Of a DNA stretch of 64,000 nucleotides, positions 22,900 to 33,865 are shown piece after piece. Positions within the stretch are counted from its first letter, which is position 1. Each line of letters opens with the position of its first letter. The notes under the pieces are model-generated. The model saw only the letters and a list, made by a program, of their open reading frames with translations. It was not told the DNA's origin and did not search any database. The stretch is from positions 32,001,830-32,065,829 of the forward strand of contig NC_089312.1 in the NCBI RefSeq assembly GCF_036669915.1, in the 5' to 3' direction. This DNA is from Pocillopora verrucosa. Its lineage: Eukaryota; Cnidaria; Anthozoa; Scleractinia; Pocilloporidae. The translations under genes and the position numbers were made by a program.

Positions 22900-24080
22900 A
22901 GTTTCATATCTCTTTACACTAACCCTGAATCCCACTCTACAGAGCTGAACAAAAACTTTCCTCTAAAACTTATTCTAGGCTTTTTTCGCTCTAAGAATTC
23001 GTCAGTTCTTACCTGGTTCGTATTTTGTTTCTAAGTCTGTGGTATGAGACCTAACATGGAATCATAAGAATTAACATGGTGGCATGCCACGCATCTTTTA
23101 GCCTGGTTTGCGTTGTTTACCAAGTATTTGACAACGAAAGAGAAAATTGGGGTCCGTGTTTTTCTGAACATTAATGCACTTATCAGGCATCTCGCGTGAC
23201 ATACCTTTCCATAAATGGGTATTTTAATAGACGATTAAGACGTCTCAATCTTTTGAGTAAGAACAAGAATATGAAAAAGAAAATCGCCGTCGAAGCTTAT
23301 TAATGGACGATCAAGACGTCTTAATCTGTTGAGTAAGAACGAGAAGATGAAAGAAGAAAATTGCCGTCGAAGCTAATTACAAACCGACAAGGGCGACAAT
23401 ACCCGTCAAAACTACATTTGGGTACACTTGATAGCCAGTCAGCTTTTTCTTTAGGGCTTTTTACAGCAAATATTCCCTACGCTAATGATTGTCAAAGTTG
23501 TAGTTTTTTGCTGTTTTCTTTTGATGATATTCTGCTGAGTTTTTCTGGAAGACTAGCTACCACAATAAGCAAGTTAACAAAAGTCACGGTGTAGGATTTC
23601 TTAAACTCCTACTGCTGCCAGTACAAAAGCTAAATTCATGTACAATTAGCGCCCAAACTTGTCTGTGTTTCTAGACTACATAGGCTGTCCAAAGCTTATT
23701 TCTCAATTGACACAGAGTAAATGTTAACTCGAAAAATCAAAAATAGAACAAGAAGATATAAAAATATCGGTAATGTAGCTGCATGGTATTCTTAAAAAAG
23801 AAAGGTATCAAACTGAGCGAAATAATCTATTTACTGTAATCAACTTAGCTCACCATAATCATGTTATTAGAGTCAACTAAGTTTGACACTCTTCCGATTC
23901 TGTTTTTTTTTTTTTTCTTTTTTCGTCGTCATTGTTTTTTTGGTTTTCTTTTGTTCTTTACTTTTTAAAAAAAAAATTTCAACGATTTGACCGTTATTGC
24001 GTTCCCCGGGCGTCAGTAATTATTCTCAACCACTTATGTTAAAAAAAGAGATCATGATCATGACGCTGACATTTCACTAT
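22900..24080. other. Intron 1 (5' part) of Ig gene C
   Basis: No coding exon is recognised. A short local duplication of AGACGATTAAGACGTCT-type sequence occurs at about 23230-23350 (two partial copies) where unit B has one. T-rich tracts lie near 23900-23970. Confidence 0.45.
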
Positions 24081-24087
24081 TTTAAGA

Positions 24088-26231
24088 GGGCATTACGGTT
24101 GGTTTATGGTTAGATTTTGGTAACTTACTTAAAAAATCATGTTTAATCAACAATTCAATCAAATCACCTCAAACTTGGCAAGAGGTACACCCAAGCAACT
24201 GCCTACAACATGACATTTTTTGAGTAAACATATTTTAACAAGTTACTGTGAAGGGCTATTCTGAGGGTCAAATTGGGCCCCCCCCCTCCACTTTTTTGTC
24301 ATTTCCTTTTAAAATAATCACCTAATTTTTGGTATGATAAAGCATTATCAAATGAGCTGCAACCTTATTGAGAGCTATTCCCTTTTGACTATTTTGGTTG
24401 TCATGGTAACCAGTTAGATTTTGCAAAAGACAAATTACTTATAAAATCAGTTGTATATCAGAAAAATAAATTTTACTCAATTACATTGCAGATAATTACA
24501 AAAACAATCTTTGTACCAAATTTGGTGTCAGTAGCTGAAATACTCTTCAAGAAATTTGAGGGGCCGATAAAATTACCCCGAAAAGAGCTATTTTCGGAAA
24601 AATGGAATTAAAACTTCAGTTATTTCTAAATGTCATTTGTAAGACTAAAGACTCCATAAAATGGCCTTTTGTACATCACAGCACACCTACTTGAAGGTAT
24701 GCTTAGGTTCTTTGGTTCTCTCTCTTTTAACCCACTCTGCAGAGCTGTGTTTTGTCAAAGTCTCCAGCTTCAAATTATGCCTTCCACAGGTTACACACAG
24801 GTCTTCTTCTCTCTGCTAAGCTTGTCTTCGTGCAAGTCTATATTGTTTGTGTTTTTCTTGAGCTCTGTGCTATGCTTGCTGAATTCTTCCATTGTTTCTT
24901 TGCCTTACTTCCTTCTACCTGTGCCTCCACAGTTCTTTTGTAGCTGTTTGCTTCTTTCCTCTTGGAAGGCTTGACTAAGGGCGTCTTCATGGCTGGCATA
25001 TTGTACACCTCACAAAATTTGGCAACTTCTTCTCTCCCATTCCCACTCTCAAATACAGCAAACTCCATTCTTCTGTTCACATCTTTTCCTTGAAGAGCTC
25101 TAGGATAACATCATCTTGAGGGTGGCTACCAGTTGCAAGAAACTCAGAGTGCCCCAACCACTGCACTTGACATAAAGTGAGCTACCAATTCCAAACTGGT
25201 AAGAGGAACTCTTCAATATCTGTATTTGACTTAGTAGATCCATAAAGACAATCAACGCTTTTATTAATAAAGGGATATAACTGTAGTAATTTTGGTCCAG
25301 CATTGATCCAGAAAAACAGCTTTTATATCTTGGTTCAAAGGCCTTAAAATTTAACTCACGTAACTCTTAACTAAATTACGTGGAGTTTATTCGTAAATTC
25401 TCTTCACAAATTTAAGAAGACTGTCCATTGAAACAAGTCTGTATCCTTTCGGCAGGCGCCAGATGATCTTCAATACGTTCATTCGAGGAGCTTTCATCGT
25501 CGTTTGGCTGTATTTTCCGTTTGGAAGCAGATTCTGCGAGGGGCAGAATTTGGTTGTGTCCTCGTGTACCGGTACACAAAGGAACGAAACATTAACGAAC
25601 TGCGTCACAACTCCATGTATGGATATGAAAACAATAAGAATTCCCCCGTGTACCGGTACACCAGGACAGCCCCCAGACCCCAGAATTTGCTCGCTGACAA
25701 CATCATCTTCTCTAACGAAGGTGACCTCTACAGCTCTCGTTTCTTTCCTTCTCTTTTGCGCTACTTCCTGCTTCTGGGTTCCTTTAAAACCTTTCTTTCT
25801 TTTTAAAGCATAATTCCTTAAAAGAGACTGTTTTTTCCCCAACTTTTGACACGGTTTACGGGCAAGAAGACAAGATGGACACTCACGCTCGATCTGTGAA
25901 GATTGAGTGCTTTGTAACCGGGCTTCATATTGGTGGAAATTTTAACTTAAGAATGTGGAGCTGGACTTGAGGGTCTCAGGATCGAATGGACTTAGTTTTA
26001 GTACCATTTTGGAGAAATGAAACGTGCCAAAACGATTGGATTACCTGTGGTTGTCATGGCAACCAAAAACAAGCAACGTACTGGCCTTTAAAGGGGCTGT
26101 TTTTAGCGGCGCATGAATAAAAAAGCTAAAAAAACATATATTATCTGAAACATTATCTGAGAATCATTTAAGAGGAAATAAAAATAAGTGAAATTTTCCA
26201 TTTTTATTCAAAATCCAACCGCTATGCGCCC
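24088..26231 (-). mobile_element. DNA transposon, Mutator-like-transposase domain type (decayed)
   Basis: A 2144-bp insertion relative to the empty site in unit B (about 12228). It is flanked by TTAAGA on both sides (24082-24087 and 26232-26237) and has inverted ends: left GGGCATTACGGTTGG, right end read inversely GGGCGCATAGCGGTTGG. The minus strand carries transposase-like pieces. The N-terminal piece (25842 down) starts MGKKQSLLRNYALKRKKG and ends GYRLVSMDSLLKF. A middle piece is LYVKCSGWGTLSF, and a further piece starts NRRMEFAVFESGNG and includes KFCEVYNMP. I recognise these as the N-terminal region of the animal Mutator-like transposase domain family. Frames are interrupted and the catalytic C-terminal region is not visible, so it is non-autonomous. 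The family name is from memory of motifs; the ends and target duplication are seen directly. Confidence 0.65.
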
Positions 26232-26322
26232 TTAAGAATGCTACGTTTTTTCTTTATTACTCGAGCAATCTTCCTTACAGGCTATTTGAACAAGACTCAC
26301 ATTTACTCGCCAAAGTGTACTG

Positions 26323-29300
26323 ATGGGAATCAATACTTGGCCGGATGATGCCTCTAAACCTTTTCTGGTGGTCCTTATAGTGACGAGCGGTCTCTTGAAT
26401 CTCCCTCAAGCCGCGGGCATGAACTGCAACACTAAACTGACTAGTAAGTAGCGGAGGTATTTTGAGTTTTTCTCGAACTGGCAATCTATCTTTTTAAGTT
26501 CAGAATGGCCCCTAACAAATTCTCTATGTAACATATGTTTAATGGACTATCTTTCTCCCTCCTCCAGTAATACCTGATGTAGAGATTTCCATAAATCCAC
26601 CAAGGCAAGAATTATCCGTAGGTACAGCGGTAAACCTGACCTGTACGGCGCAGCCCAGAAGTATTGATGCAGGATATTACGATCGATGGACCGAGTATAT
26701 TCAGTGGTACGATCCACAGGACAAGCCAGCTGGATACAGATGTGTACAGGGTAGACACATGGTGTTAAAACATAGATGCACATTAATGATCGAAAAACTG
26801 ACGGCAGATCAACTTGGAAGCTACACGTGTGAAGCAGGAAATGGTTATCGTGCCCACTGCAGGAGAGAATCAGTCGAAATTCGTCCTGAAGGTAAACAAC
26901 AAAGCAGGAAAAAGATACATGAAAAATATTTGAATAAGACGGGTCGAGTAAAAAAAATATAGAAAAGAAACAACTCTATCAGCAGTCCATCATGTCATGT
27001 CAACATGAGATTTTTATTATTAGCTGTCAGTTTCTTAGTTGTTATTAAAAATTACCTTCTCCTCTACCCTTGGGTTGGTCTCTCTAAGCCACAAAATTTT
27101 AATTCTTATATTAACGGAATATTGTAAAAAATATACGGCTACATAAAATTTGATGGAAAATAACTCAAGAGGACATTTTCGCTCTTGATCTCAGTGTCTA
27201 ATGACTAAATGTCTGACCTTTTCTTACGTATTATGCAAGCTGTTGACGATACAACAGAACGAGTGATAGAGGGTCCAGATGCCTACCTTCACTTCAACCA
27301 ACCCTTAAAAAACCTTCAATGCCACTTTTCTTTAAGTATTTTTGTTCTCACAAAAATAATCTTTAACGACTGTCTCACTTTTGTTCTGCAGGAGCCCAAA
27401 ACATTCAAATTATTGAATATCCAAAGAACCAAAGTGCTTTTATCAATTCCAGCGTAACTTTCAATTGCACTGCCACCGGTCATCCCAGGCCAACCATCTC
27501 TTGGGTGAAGAACGATGATCCATATGCTTTACAAACCAACCCAAGGGTAGAGGAGAAGGTTATTTTGTTAGACAACAAAACCGTTCGCAGTCAGCTCTTG
27601 TTAAAAGGAACTAAGATGGAAGACATTGGCAAATACAACTGCGTGGCTAATAACAGCGCTGGAGAAAGGGTATCCAGAGTGTCTTCCTTATTCACAGAGG
27701 ATTTAGGTAAGAGGCATTCATTTTTTGCGCCCGAAAATGACAATTTATTCTTAAAAACTGTGCAGATGATTTATCCGAAAAGCTTTGTAACGATGTCTCG
27801 TCAAAAGGAAGGTTATGAAACAAAATTAGCTTCAACCTGAAGTGACGAACAGAATATTAGTATGGTGAGATGGAAAAAAATCACCGTACAAAATGAAAAG
27901 AAAAGAGAAAAAATTGAAGAGGAAGGCAAAAAAGGACGTGGAAGGGAAATTTTATGACAGCAACAACTTATGATCCTTCCTGTTTTAAAATATGAGAAAT
28001 AACTGTTGATTTGTCACTTGCCAAGTACCTTTGGAAATAGGTAGGACTCGTTTCCAGCTTTTTAATTGCCTTAAGCCACTCCTTAGGCGTGTCTTCCTTC
28101 CTTCTAGTCTATTTGCAAGAGAGTTTGCGAAGCTGCAGCTATCATAGCAACAATAATTGCCTCACTGTCATTCCTCAGACCTCCAACCTATTCAAAATGT
28201 GGAAGATCCCACGAACCAAAGCGCTGTTGTCAGTTTTACTGTAACTTTTATCTGCACCGCCGAGAGTCATCCCAAGCCAAGCATCTCACATGAAGGGGGC
28301 AATGATCGGCATTTAACGCAATCCACCCCAGGGACCAACTTCCACCCATCAGGTACTCAAACTGTAACTCAAGTTGTTGAAGATCGGTGGAATCTAAGTG
28401 TTGTCATCGGTTCTGACGTTACTTTGAATTGTATTACCACTGGTCATCCTCAGTCAACCGTCAGGTGGATCAAGAACAACAATTCATATGATGTCCAATC
28501 TACTTCAAAGACAATGATCACTCGAGATCGACGTGACCAAACCACTCATTACCAACTGTTTATAGAAAAAGTGAAGAAGGAGGATGGGGGCAAATATCAG
28601 TGTGCTGCAAGTAACATAGCAGGGGAAAAAGCATCAATCGAGGTCAACTTACATGTCAATGATTTAGGTAATAAAATCATGGATTTAGCTTTTTGTGCGA
28701 TTTAGTTTTTGTGCCTTCTGTATTTAAACTAATGTTTCGACACAGACATCAACATTCTACAAAGTTTGATCAAATAGATGCATTAAGAGTAAGTACAAAA
28801 GAAAATAGGCTCAATTCTGACAGCAACGTCGATAGTCTCAAGCACTTGAGTCTGAAAAGAGTCTGTCTTAATTATGTTCATTGTGTCTGACCACCATGGT
28901 TACTTCCCTACATAAACTAATATCTAATAACTCTCTGTTCCTGTGAAAACTTATCAAATTGCTAGAAGGACGTCCCCTGTGCCTGAGATGGGCAGAATTT
29001 CCTGATTAGTAGTTGGTGATTTAAAGAGAGCTGAAAAGAAGCAAAGTAATTGAATTTTTGTAGAATTGATAGCTTTGTTATAAGCAGATTATTTTCCTTT
29101 TCCAGATCTGAAATCTGAATCACAAACACTGGCAAGAAGGACTGGATTGTCAATTTTTCAGCTGACTGCGATCGCTTTCGTGGTATCTGCATCTGTTTTT
29201 GCAGTTGGTGCATTTTTGTGGGATCGACGTCTTTTAAAGGTATTTTCAAAAACTCTGATTCCCCATTTATATGAAAAGGGCTCGTCACGCAATTTGATGC

Positions 29301-29523
29301 TCCAGCCCCTGAAAGTCTATTGGCTTCAAACAGAAATAACTGTAATTACACATAATTAGATGACCCTTTTTGCTTCCTTTAGTAAGCATGTGCCTTCAAC
29401 CATCTAAATCACTGCTAATCTCTTTGACTTTTTATTTAACTACTTCCTATTTGCCTCTCACAGATCAGCAAGTCCATATCCATGAGCCTCCTCCGAAAGT
29501 CAGAGAGACAATCAGTGGTCTAA
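26323..29523 (+). CDS. Ig-domain type I membrane receptor, unit C (intact)
   Basis: Coding exons: 26323-26443 (signal peptide), 26568-26891 (Ig1), 27392-27706 (Ig2), 28179-28667 (half-Ig plus Ig3), 29106-29239 (transmembrane) and 29464-29523 (tail in the phase that fits). Total 1443 nt, about 480 aa, no internal stop. The signal peptide is MGINTWPDD plus a FLVVLIVTSGLL core. Ig1 (about 41-149) has LTCTA, IQWYD and SYTCEA. Ig2 (about 149-254) has FNCTATG, ISWVKN and GKYNCVANN. The third exon (254-417) holds a B-strand half-Ig (FICTAES) followed by a full Ig (LNCITTG, VRWIKN, GKYQCAASN). The helix spans about 432-455, followed by DRRLLK. All Ig exons are phase 1-1. Role: cell-surface adhesion or recognition receptor by architecture; ligand and signalling unknown. 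The tail is ambiguous: another frame of the last exon (to 29618) or read-through of the transmembrane exon (to 29359) would give longer tails. Confidence 0.85.
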
Positions 29524-29619
29524 TTGTACTGGCAAGCGAGGGGTGCGGCTACCGCCTCTCTGTTGGGAGAAATAAAAGGAAATCCAGTCTGGCACGAATA
29601 AAACAGCTCTGCATATAGT

Positions 29620-29952
29620 TATAGGAAGACGACCAGAAGCGTTTGAAGCGTTAGTTTTTACAACCCACTAAATCAAATGAGTCACACAAATGACAGAATA
29701 AATTTTGCAAACGACCAAATCAGTGCGTTACGCCTTTGACCCCTAAGAGTGACTTGCATCTTAATTCTCCTCACAACATCATCTGTCTGAATCACAGATG
29801 ACCCTAACCCTAAGTATTTTATTGGGAGATAAATGGAGAACAAAATGGGGAATTTGCTGACAGATGTTAATGAGAAAAGGTTTAAACTGGTTGGGTATCA
29901 TGTTTACAAGCGACCGAAAAAGTCTGTACAACTTACAGTGTATCATGATTAT

Positions 29953-29987
<35 letters not shown>

Positions 29988-30545
29988 TCGCTGGGAGAAT
30001 AAAACAAGGTAATTTTGTATTACCAGCTGAGTTGGTAACGTAAATTGGCCACTGCAAAGAGTTTTAAAGCTGACGCTTCGAGCGTAAGCCTTCTGTTAGC
30101 CCTCCGTTAGCCCTTCGTTTGCCCTTCGTCATTTGCTCTGGCGAAGTACTTACCCTCGAAACGTCATCTTTGAAACTCTCAAGTCAACGGTTGCCAACTT
30201 ACGTTCTCAACTCAGTTGGTAATACTAAATTGCCTTATCAAGATTACAACCGACCGAATAAGTTCGCATAACGGACAGAAAAAACATACTAATTATTTCT
30301 TACAACAGAAAGAGTAACCAAGCTAATTATTTCAATTGACAAAGTACTATGATAACAACCGACCCAGTAAGTGAATAGCAACTTCTTACTAACCGAGGGC
30401 CGTACTAAGGAATGTTGGTTATAGGTAAGTAAGTAGTTTGTTAGCTTTCGTGACCAAAAATACACGGCTTATGACCGTTCCCGTGCCATGTGATAAAACA
30501 AGCTACTGGAGTGGTGTCTTACATTTTATCAAATATAAAGTATAA
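29620..30545. other. Spacer with minisatellite relic, unit C
   Basis: Closely matches unit A 1992-2990. It includes the palindromic element and about four degenerate copies of the 11-bp repeat near 30090-30130. No exon is seen. Confidence 0.55.
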
Positions 30546-33500
30546 ACTAACTAATTTTTGCAGCTGACTAAAAAAGTGAGTACGGTTGACAGAGTAAAAT
30601 TTCTAAGTGACTGTTTAAGTCCCCATAACCAACCAGGTGATATTTCAATAACGCCAAGTTTCGGAGTGATGTTTATTTTAGTGATGTTCACAGTTGACCG
30701 AACAAGTAAACAAGTGACTGAGATATATCTTATAGAGACCCCCAAAGGGTTATTAAAAAATGTAGGATCTCTTTGTATGTCAAGCATCGATTTTACTAAG
30801 ACTGCGAAAGGAAGAAAATAAAGTGGAGAACATTTAGTCTTTAGTAACAACCATGATAAGAGCGATATCATTCTGCATTCTGCATTCTAGACGCAGTTGC
30901 TTCATATTTATGAATTGTTGGTCTAGCTTATGTGGGAAAAAACGACCACGGAAAAAAATTCTCAAGTTGTAGGAAGTGTTATCATGGAACGAAAAATGGA
31001 ACAATTATTACTACCCTTATTATCCTTGTGTGTGTGTGTTTTTTTTGTTTTTTGTTTGTTTTTTTTTGTCAGGAAGAAGTAACATTTTTAATTCGTGAAT
31101 TGCGCAAGAGCGAGTTGTAGATATGATGTAGAGAATGGCACTCGCTCGCTCGCTCGCTCACTCGATTGGTCGATTCCTGTAAACTTTTTTTCGGTTTTAG
31201 GCTTTTGAGTGCACTTGATAGTTTTTGGCGAGCAATAAACAAACGAAATGGCAACCTTTGTTGTTAAGAATAGTGGTGGGGTGAAAAAGAAGCCAATGAT
31301 AATCTTAAAAGAGTTTTTTTTTCGTTTTAGTTTCAACAAGCGGCGCCAGCAACTGGCAGGCATGCAAGGATTCACACAGAAATAACAGAACAACCTTCGT
31401 TTTTCATAAAATTGTAATTTACAATTCTTGAACTTGAAAACAATCCGAAGATTCATTGAAAATATCACTTACTGCGAAGTGCTCGGAGTTTACAGATGTA
31501 CAAAAGCTTTTTCTGTTATGGCATGAGATTGAGGACAAAATCGATCATTACGTTTCGTATCGTGTGTTTTTCCTGTGTGAAGCAACAGAAGGTGCCGGCG
31601 ACTGACGAAATTACAAGTTAACACGAAAATCAAATAACACTTAAACAAACAATTTTAGGTACCGATTTTCAGTGAATTTTTAATGAACAATTTTCTCTTA
31701 AGTTTCAAGACAATTTGAAGATTCAAAATAAATATTACGTACTAAAATGCGAAAGTTATACACCACAAAATTGACAAATAGGCCTGAAATTAAATTCTAT
31801 CTTTTACTTGATTACACGTTGCCTAGCACGTGACTAAAATCTACCCGGGCAGAGATCCAAAATGACGGTGGCAGTCTTGGCTTAGTTATATCACTCAAAA
31901 CTAGTTCCCGTTTGTCTCATTCGATAAAGAGGGAATCGTTAATGTTTTCATTAAAACAGTATTGCCTTGATTTTTTAATATTTACAATGATAGACAGTAA
32001 ATTTCACTTTTCACCCACATTCACTTCCAACCTTTTCTTTTGAACCAGAAACGAAAATGATATACGTTTAAAACACATGACATCATCCACCCTTGTCAAA
32101 TGTAATAGCATGATCATTTCAATTGTAATGCCTTCTTATCCCAACGTTACTTTGTTTCTTAGCTACGTTAGCGAACACTGACCTACTGCTCGTACTCTAG
32201 ATATGACAATCAACCACAAAATTTCCTAAACCAGATAACATTAAACATAATCCAAAAAAATCATGTGTCAATTCACGAGTTTGCTCACGGAGCACTTTGA
32301 TTTAGCTCTAGTTATCCAGACTTCCGTCTGCTCTTCCAATTGCCCTTGGACAATCACATTAGGTGATGTTTGGACTTTAAACCCTTCAGTCGAGGTATCA
32401 GAATAACAATGTAGCTGATTAAGTATCTTTCTAGCAATTAGAAAAGTATTTAGCTATTAAAAAGAATTAACACCCGCGTTAAGCATAACTCTGGAAAGTT
32501 TAACATCACAAAACTCCTGGCGGCGGCTTATTCATATTTGTTAATCTTAAGTGATTACAAGAAATTATAAACTGAGATAATTTTATTCTCATGACCCAGT
32601 TTATAATCTCTCGGTGACGATTAATGTCAAATTATCTAGCAGAGGAAATGATGTATCAGCACAACAGTCAACAAGAGAACTTTCTTGTGACTTTTAATAC
32701 GAAATATTCCACAACAAGTGTGACTGTCCTTGGTATTCAAGATTTCCCAACATCAACCCAATGACGATAATCAAATGAGAGAAAACTATTTGTAGCTAAT
32801 TTTTGCAGCTGACTAAAAAAAGTACGTACAGCTGACTGAGTAAAATTTCTAAGTGACTGTATAAGTCCCCCTAACCAACCAGGTGATATTTCAATAACGC
32901 CAAGTGGCGGAGTGATGTTTATTTATGACACAAATTGACTTAGTGATGTTCACAGTTAACCGAACAAGTCTAAACAAGTGACTGAGATATATCTACTTAA
33001 GACCACCAAAGGGTTATTGAAAAAAAAAGTATTTAAAGTATTTAGCTGATTAAGTATCTTTAAAGAATGTAGCTGATTAAGTATCTTTCTAGCAATTAGA
33101 AAAGTATTTAGCTTTTAAAAAGAATCAACACCCGCGTTAAGCATAACTCTGGAAAGGTCGACATCACAAAACTCCTGGCGGCGGCTTACTCATCTTTGTT
33201 AATCTTAAGTGATTACAAGAAATTATAAACTGAGATAACTTTATCCCCATGACCCAGTTTATAATTCCTCGGTAACAATTAAAGTCAAATTATCTAGCAG
33301 AGGAAATGACGTGGGAGAACTCAATGACAATAACTAATAGTAATTATTAAATACCAGTAATGTTTACCTTTTTCAATGTAGCACAGCATAGGTATTCGAT
33401 TATCAGCACAACAGTCAACAAGAGAACTTTCTTGTGACTTTTAATACGAAATATTCTTCCGACAATGTGCAACTTCTTGGTTTTGGTCACTGCTTCAATT

Positions 33501-33776
33501 AGTTTCAAACGCTAATTGACTGTAGGGATCAAGTTGAGATCAATTTTGCTCGTAAGATGCTTCATTCTTCCTGCCGGTAATGCGTAAAAGCCACTGATTT
33601 TGATTGACAAATTCTACCCCACCGCAAGAACTCTGGCTTAAGCGCATCGCTCACGGTAAGGTGTATGGTCGATCCAGACAATTCTGGAGACTCTTTCACT
33701 AAGTTTTGATGTTTGGCACCCCCAAAAATAGCTTTTGATGCAATGGCCTAAATATGTTATCAATTCCAAACCAGAC
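30546..33776. repeat. Internally duplicated spacer, unit C
   Basis: The block 30556-30760 (starts TTTTTGCAGCTGACTAAAAA) recurs at about 32802-33020. The block about 32405-32690 (GTAGCTGATTAAGTATCTTT, then GCAGAGGAAATGA) recurs at about 33068-33310. A CTCG microsatellite lies at 31143-31165 and GT/T-rich tracts at 31025-31070. The piece 31100-32280 has no match in A or B and no recognisable gene; its open stretches are short and repeat-rich. Confidence 0.6.
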
Positions 33777-33782
33777 TATAAA
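33777..33782 (+). promoter_or_regulatory. TATA box of FReD gene C
   Basis: TATAAA in the conserved context CCAGACTATAAATGACGG, 84 bp before the ATG at 33866. Confidence 0.6.
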
Positions 33783-33865
33783 TGACGGTGTTTCTTCAGT
33801 CTGTCACTGTTACATATTATAACCTTTAGTTGCTTAAAGCAAGAGAGAGCTTCACATTATATAAG

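Noticed and set aside
24669..24974. Plus-strand hydrophobic open stretch as a membrane protein
   Set aside because: It is antisense to the transposase pieces of the DNA transposon; the minus-strand reading has recognisable motifs.
25463..25813. Plus-strand cysteine-rich open stretch as a secreted peptide gene
   Set aside because: It lies within the transposon, opposite the N-terminal transposase reading, which explains the open frame.
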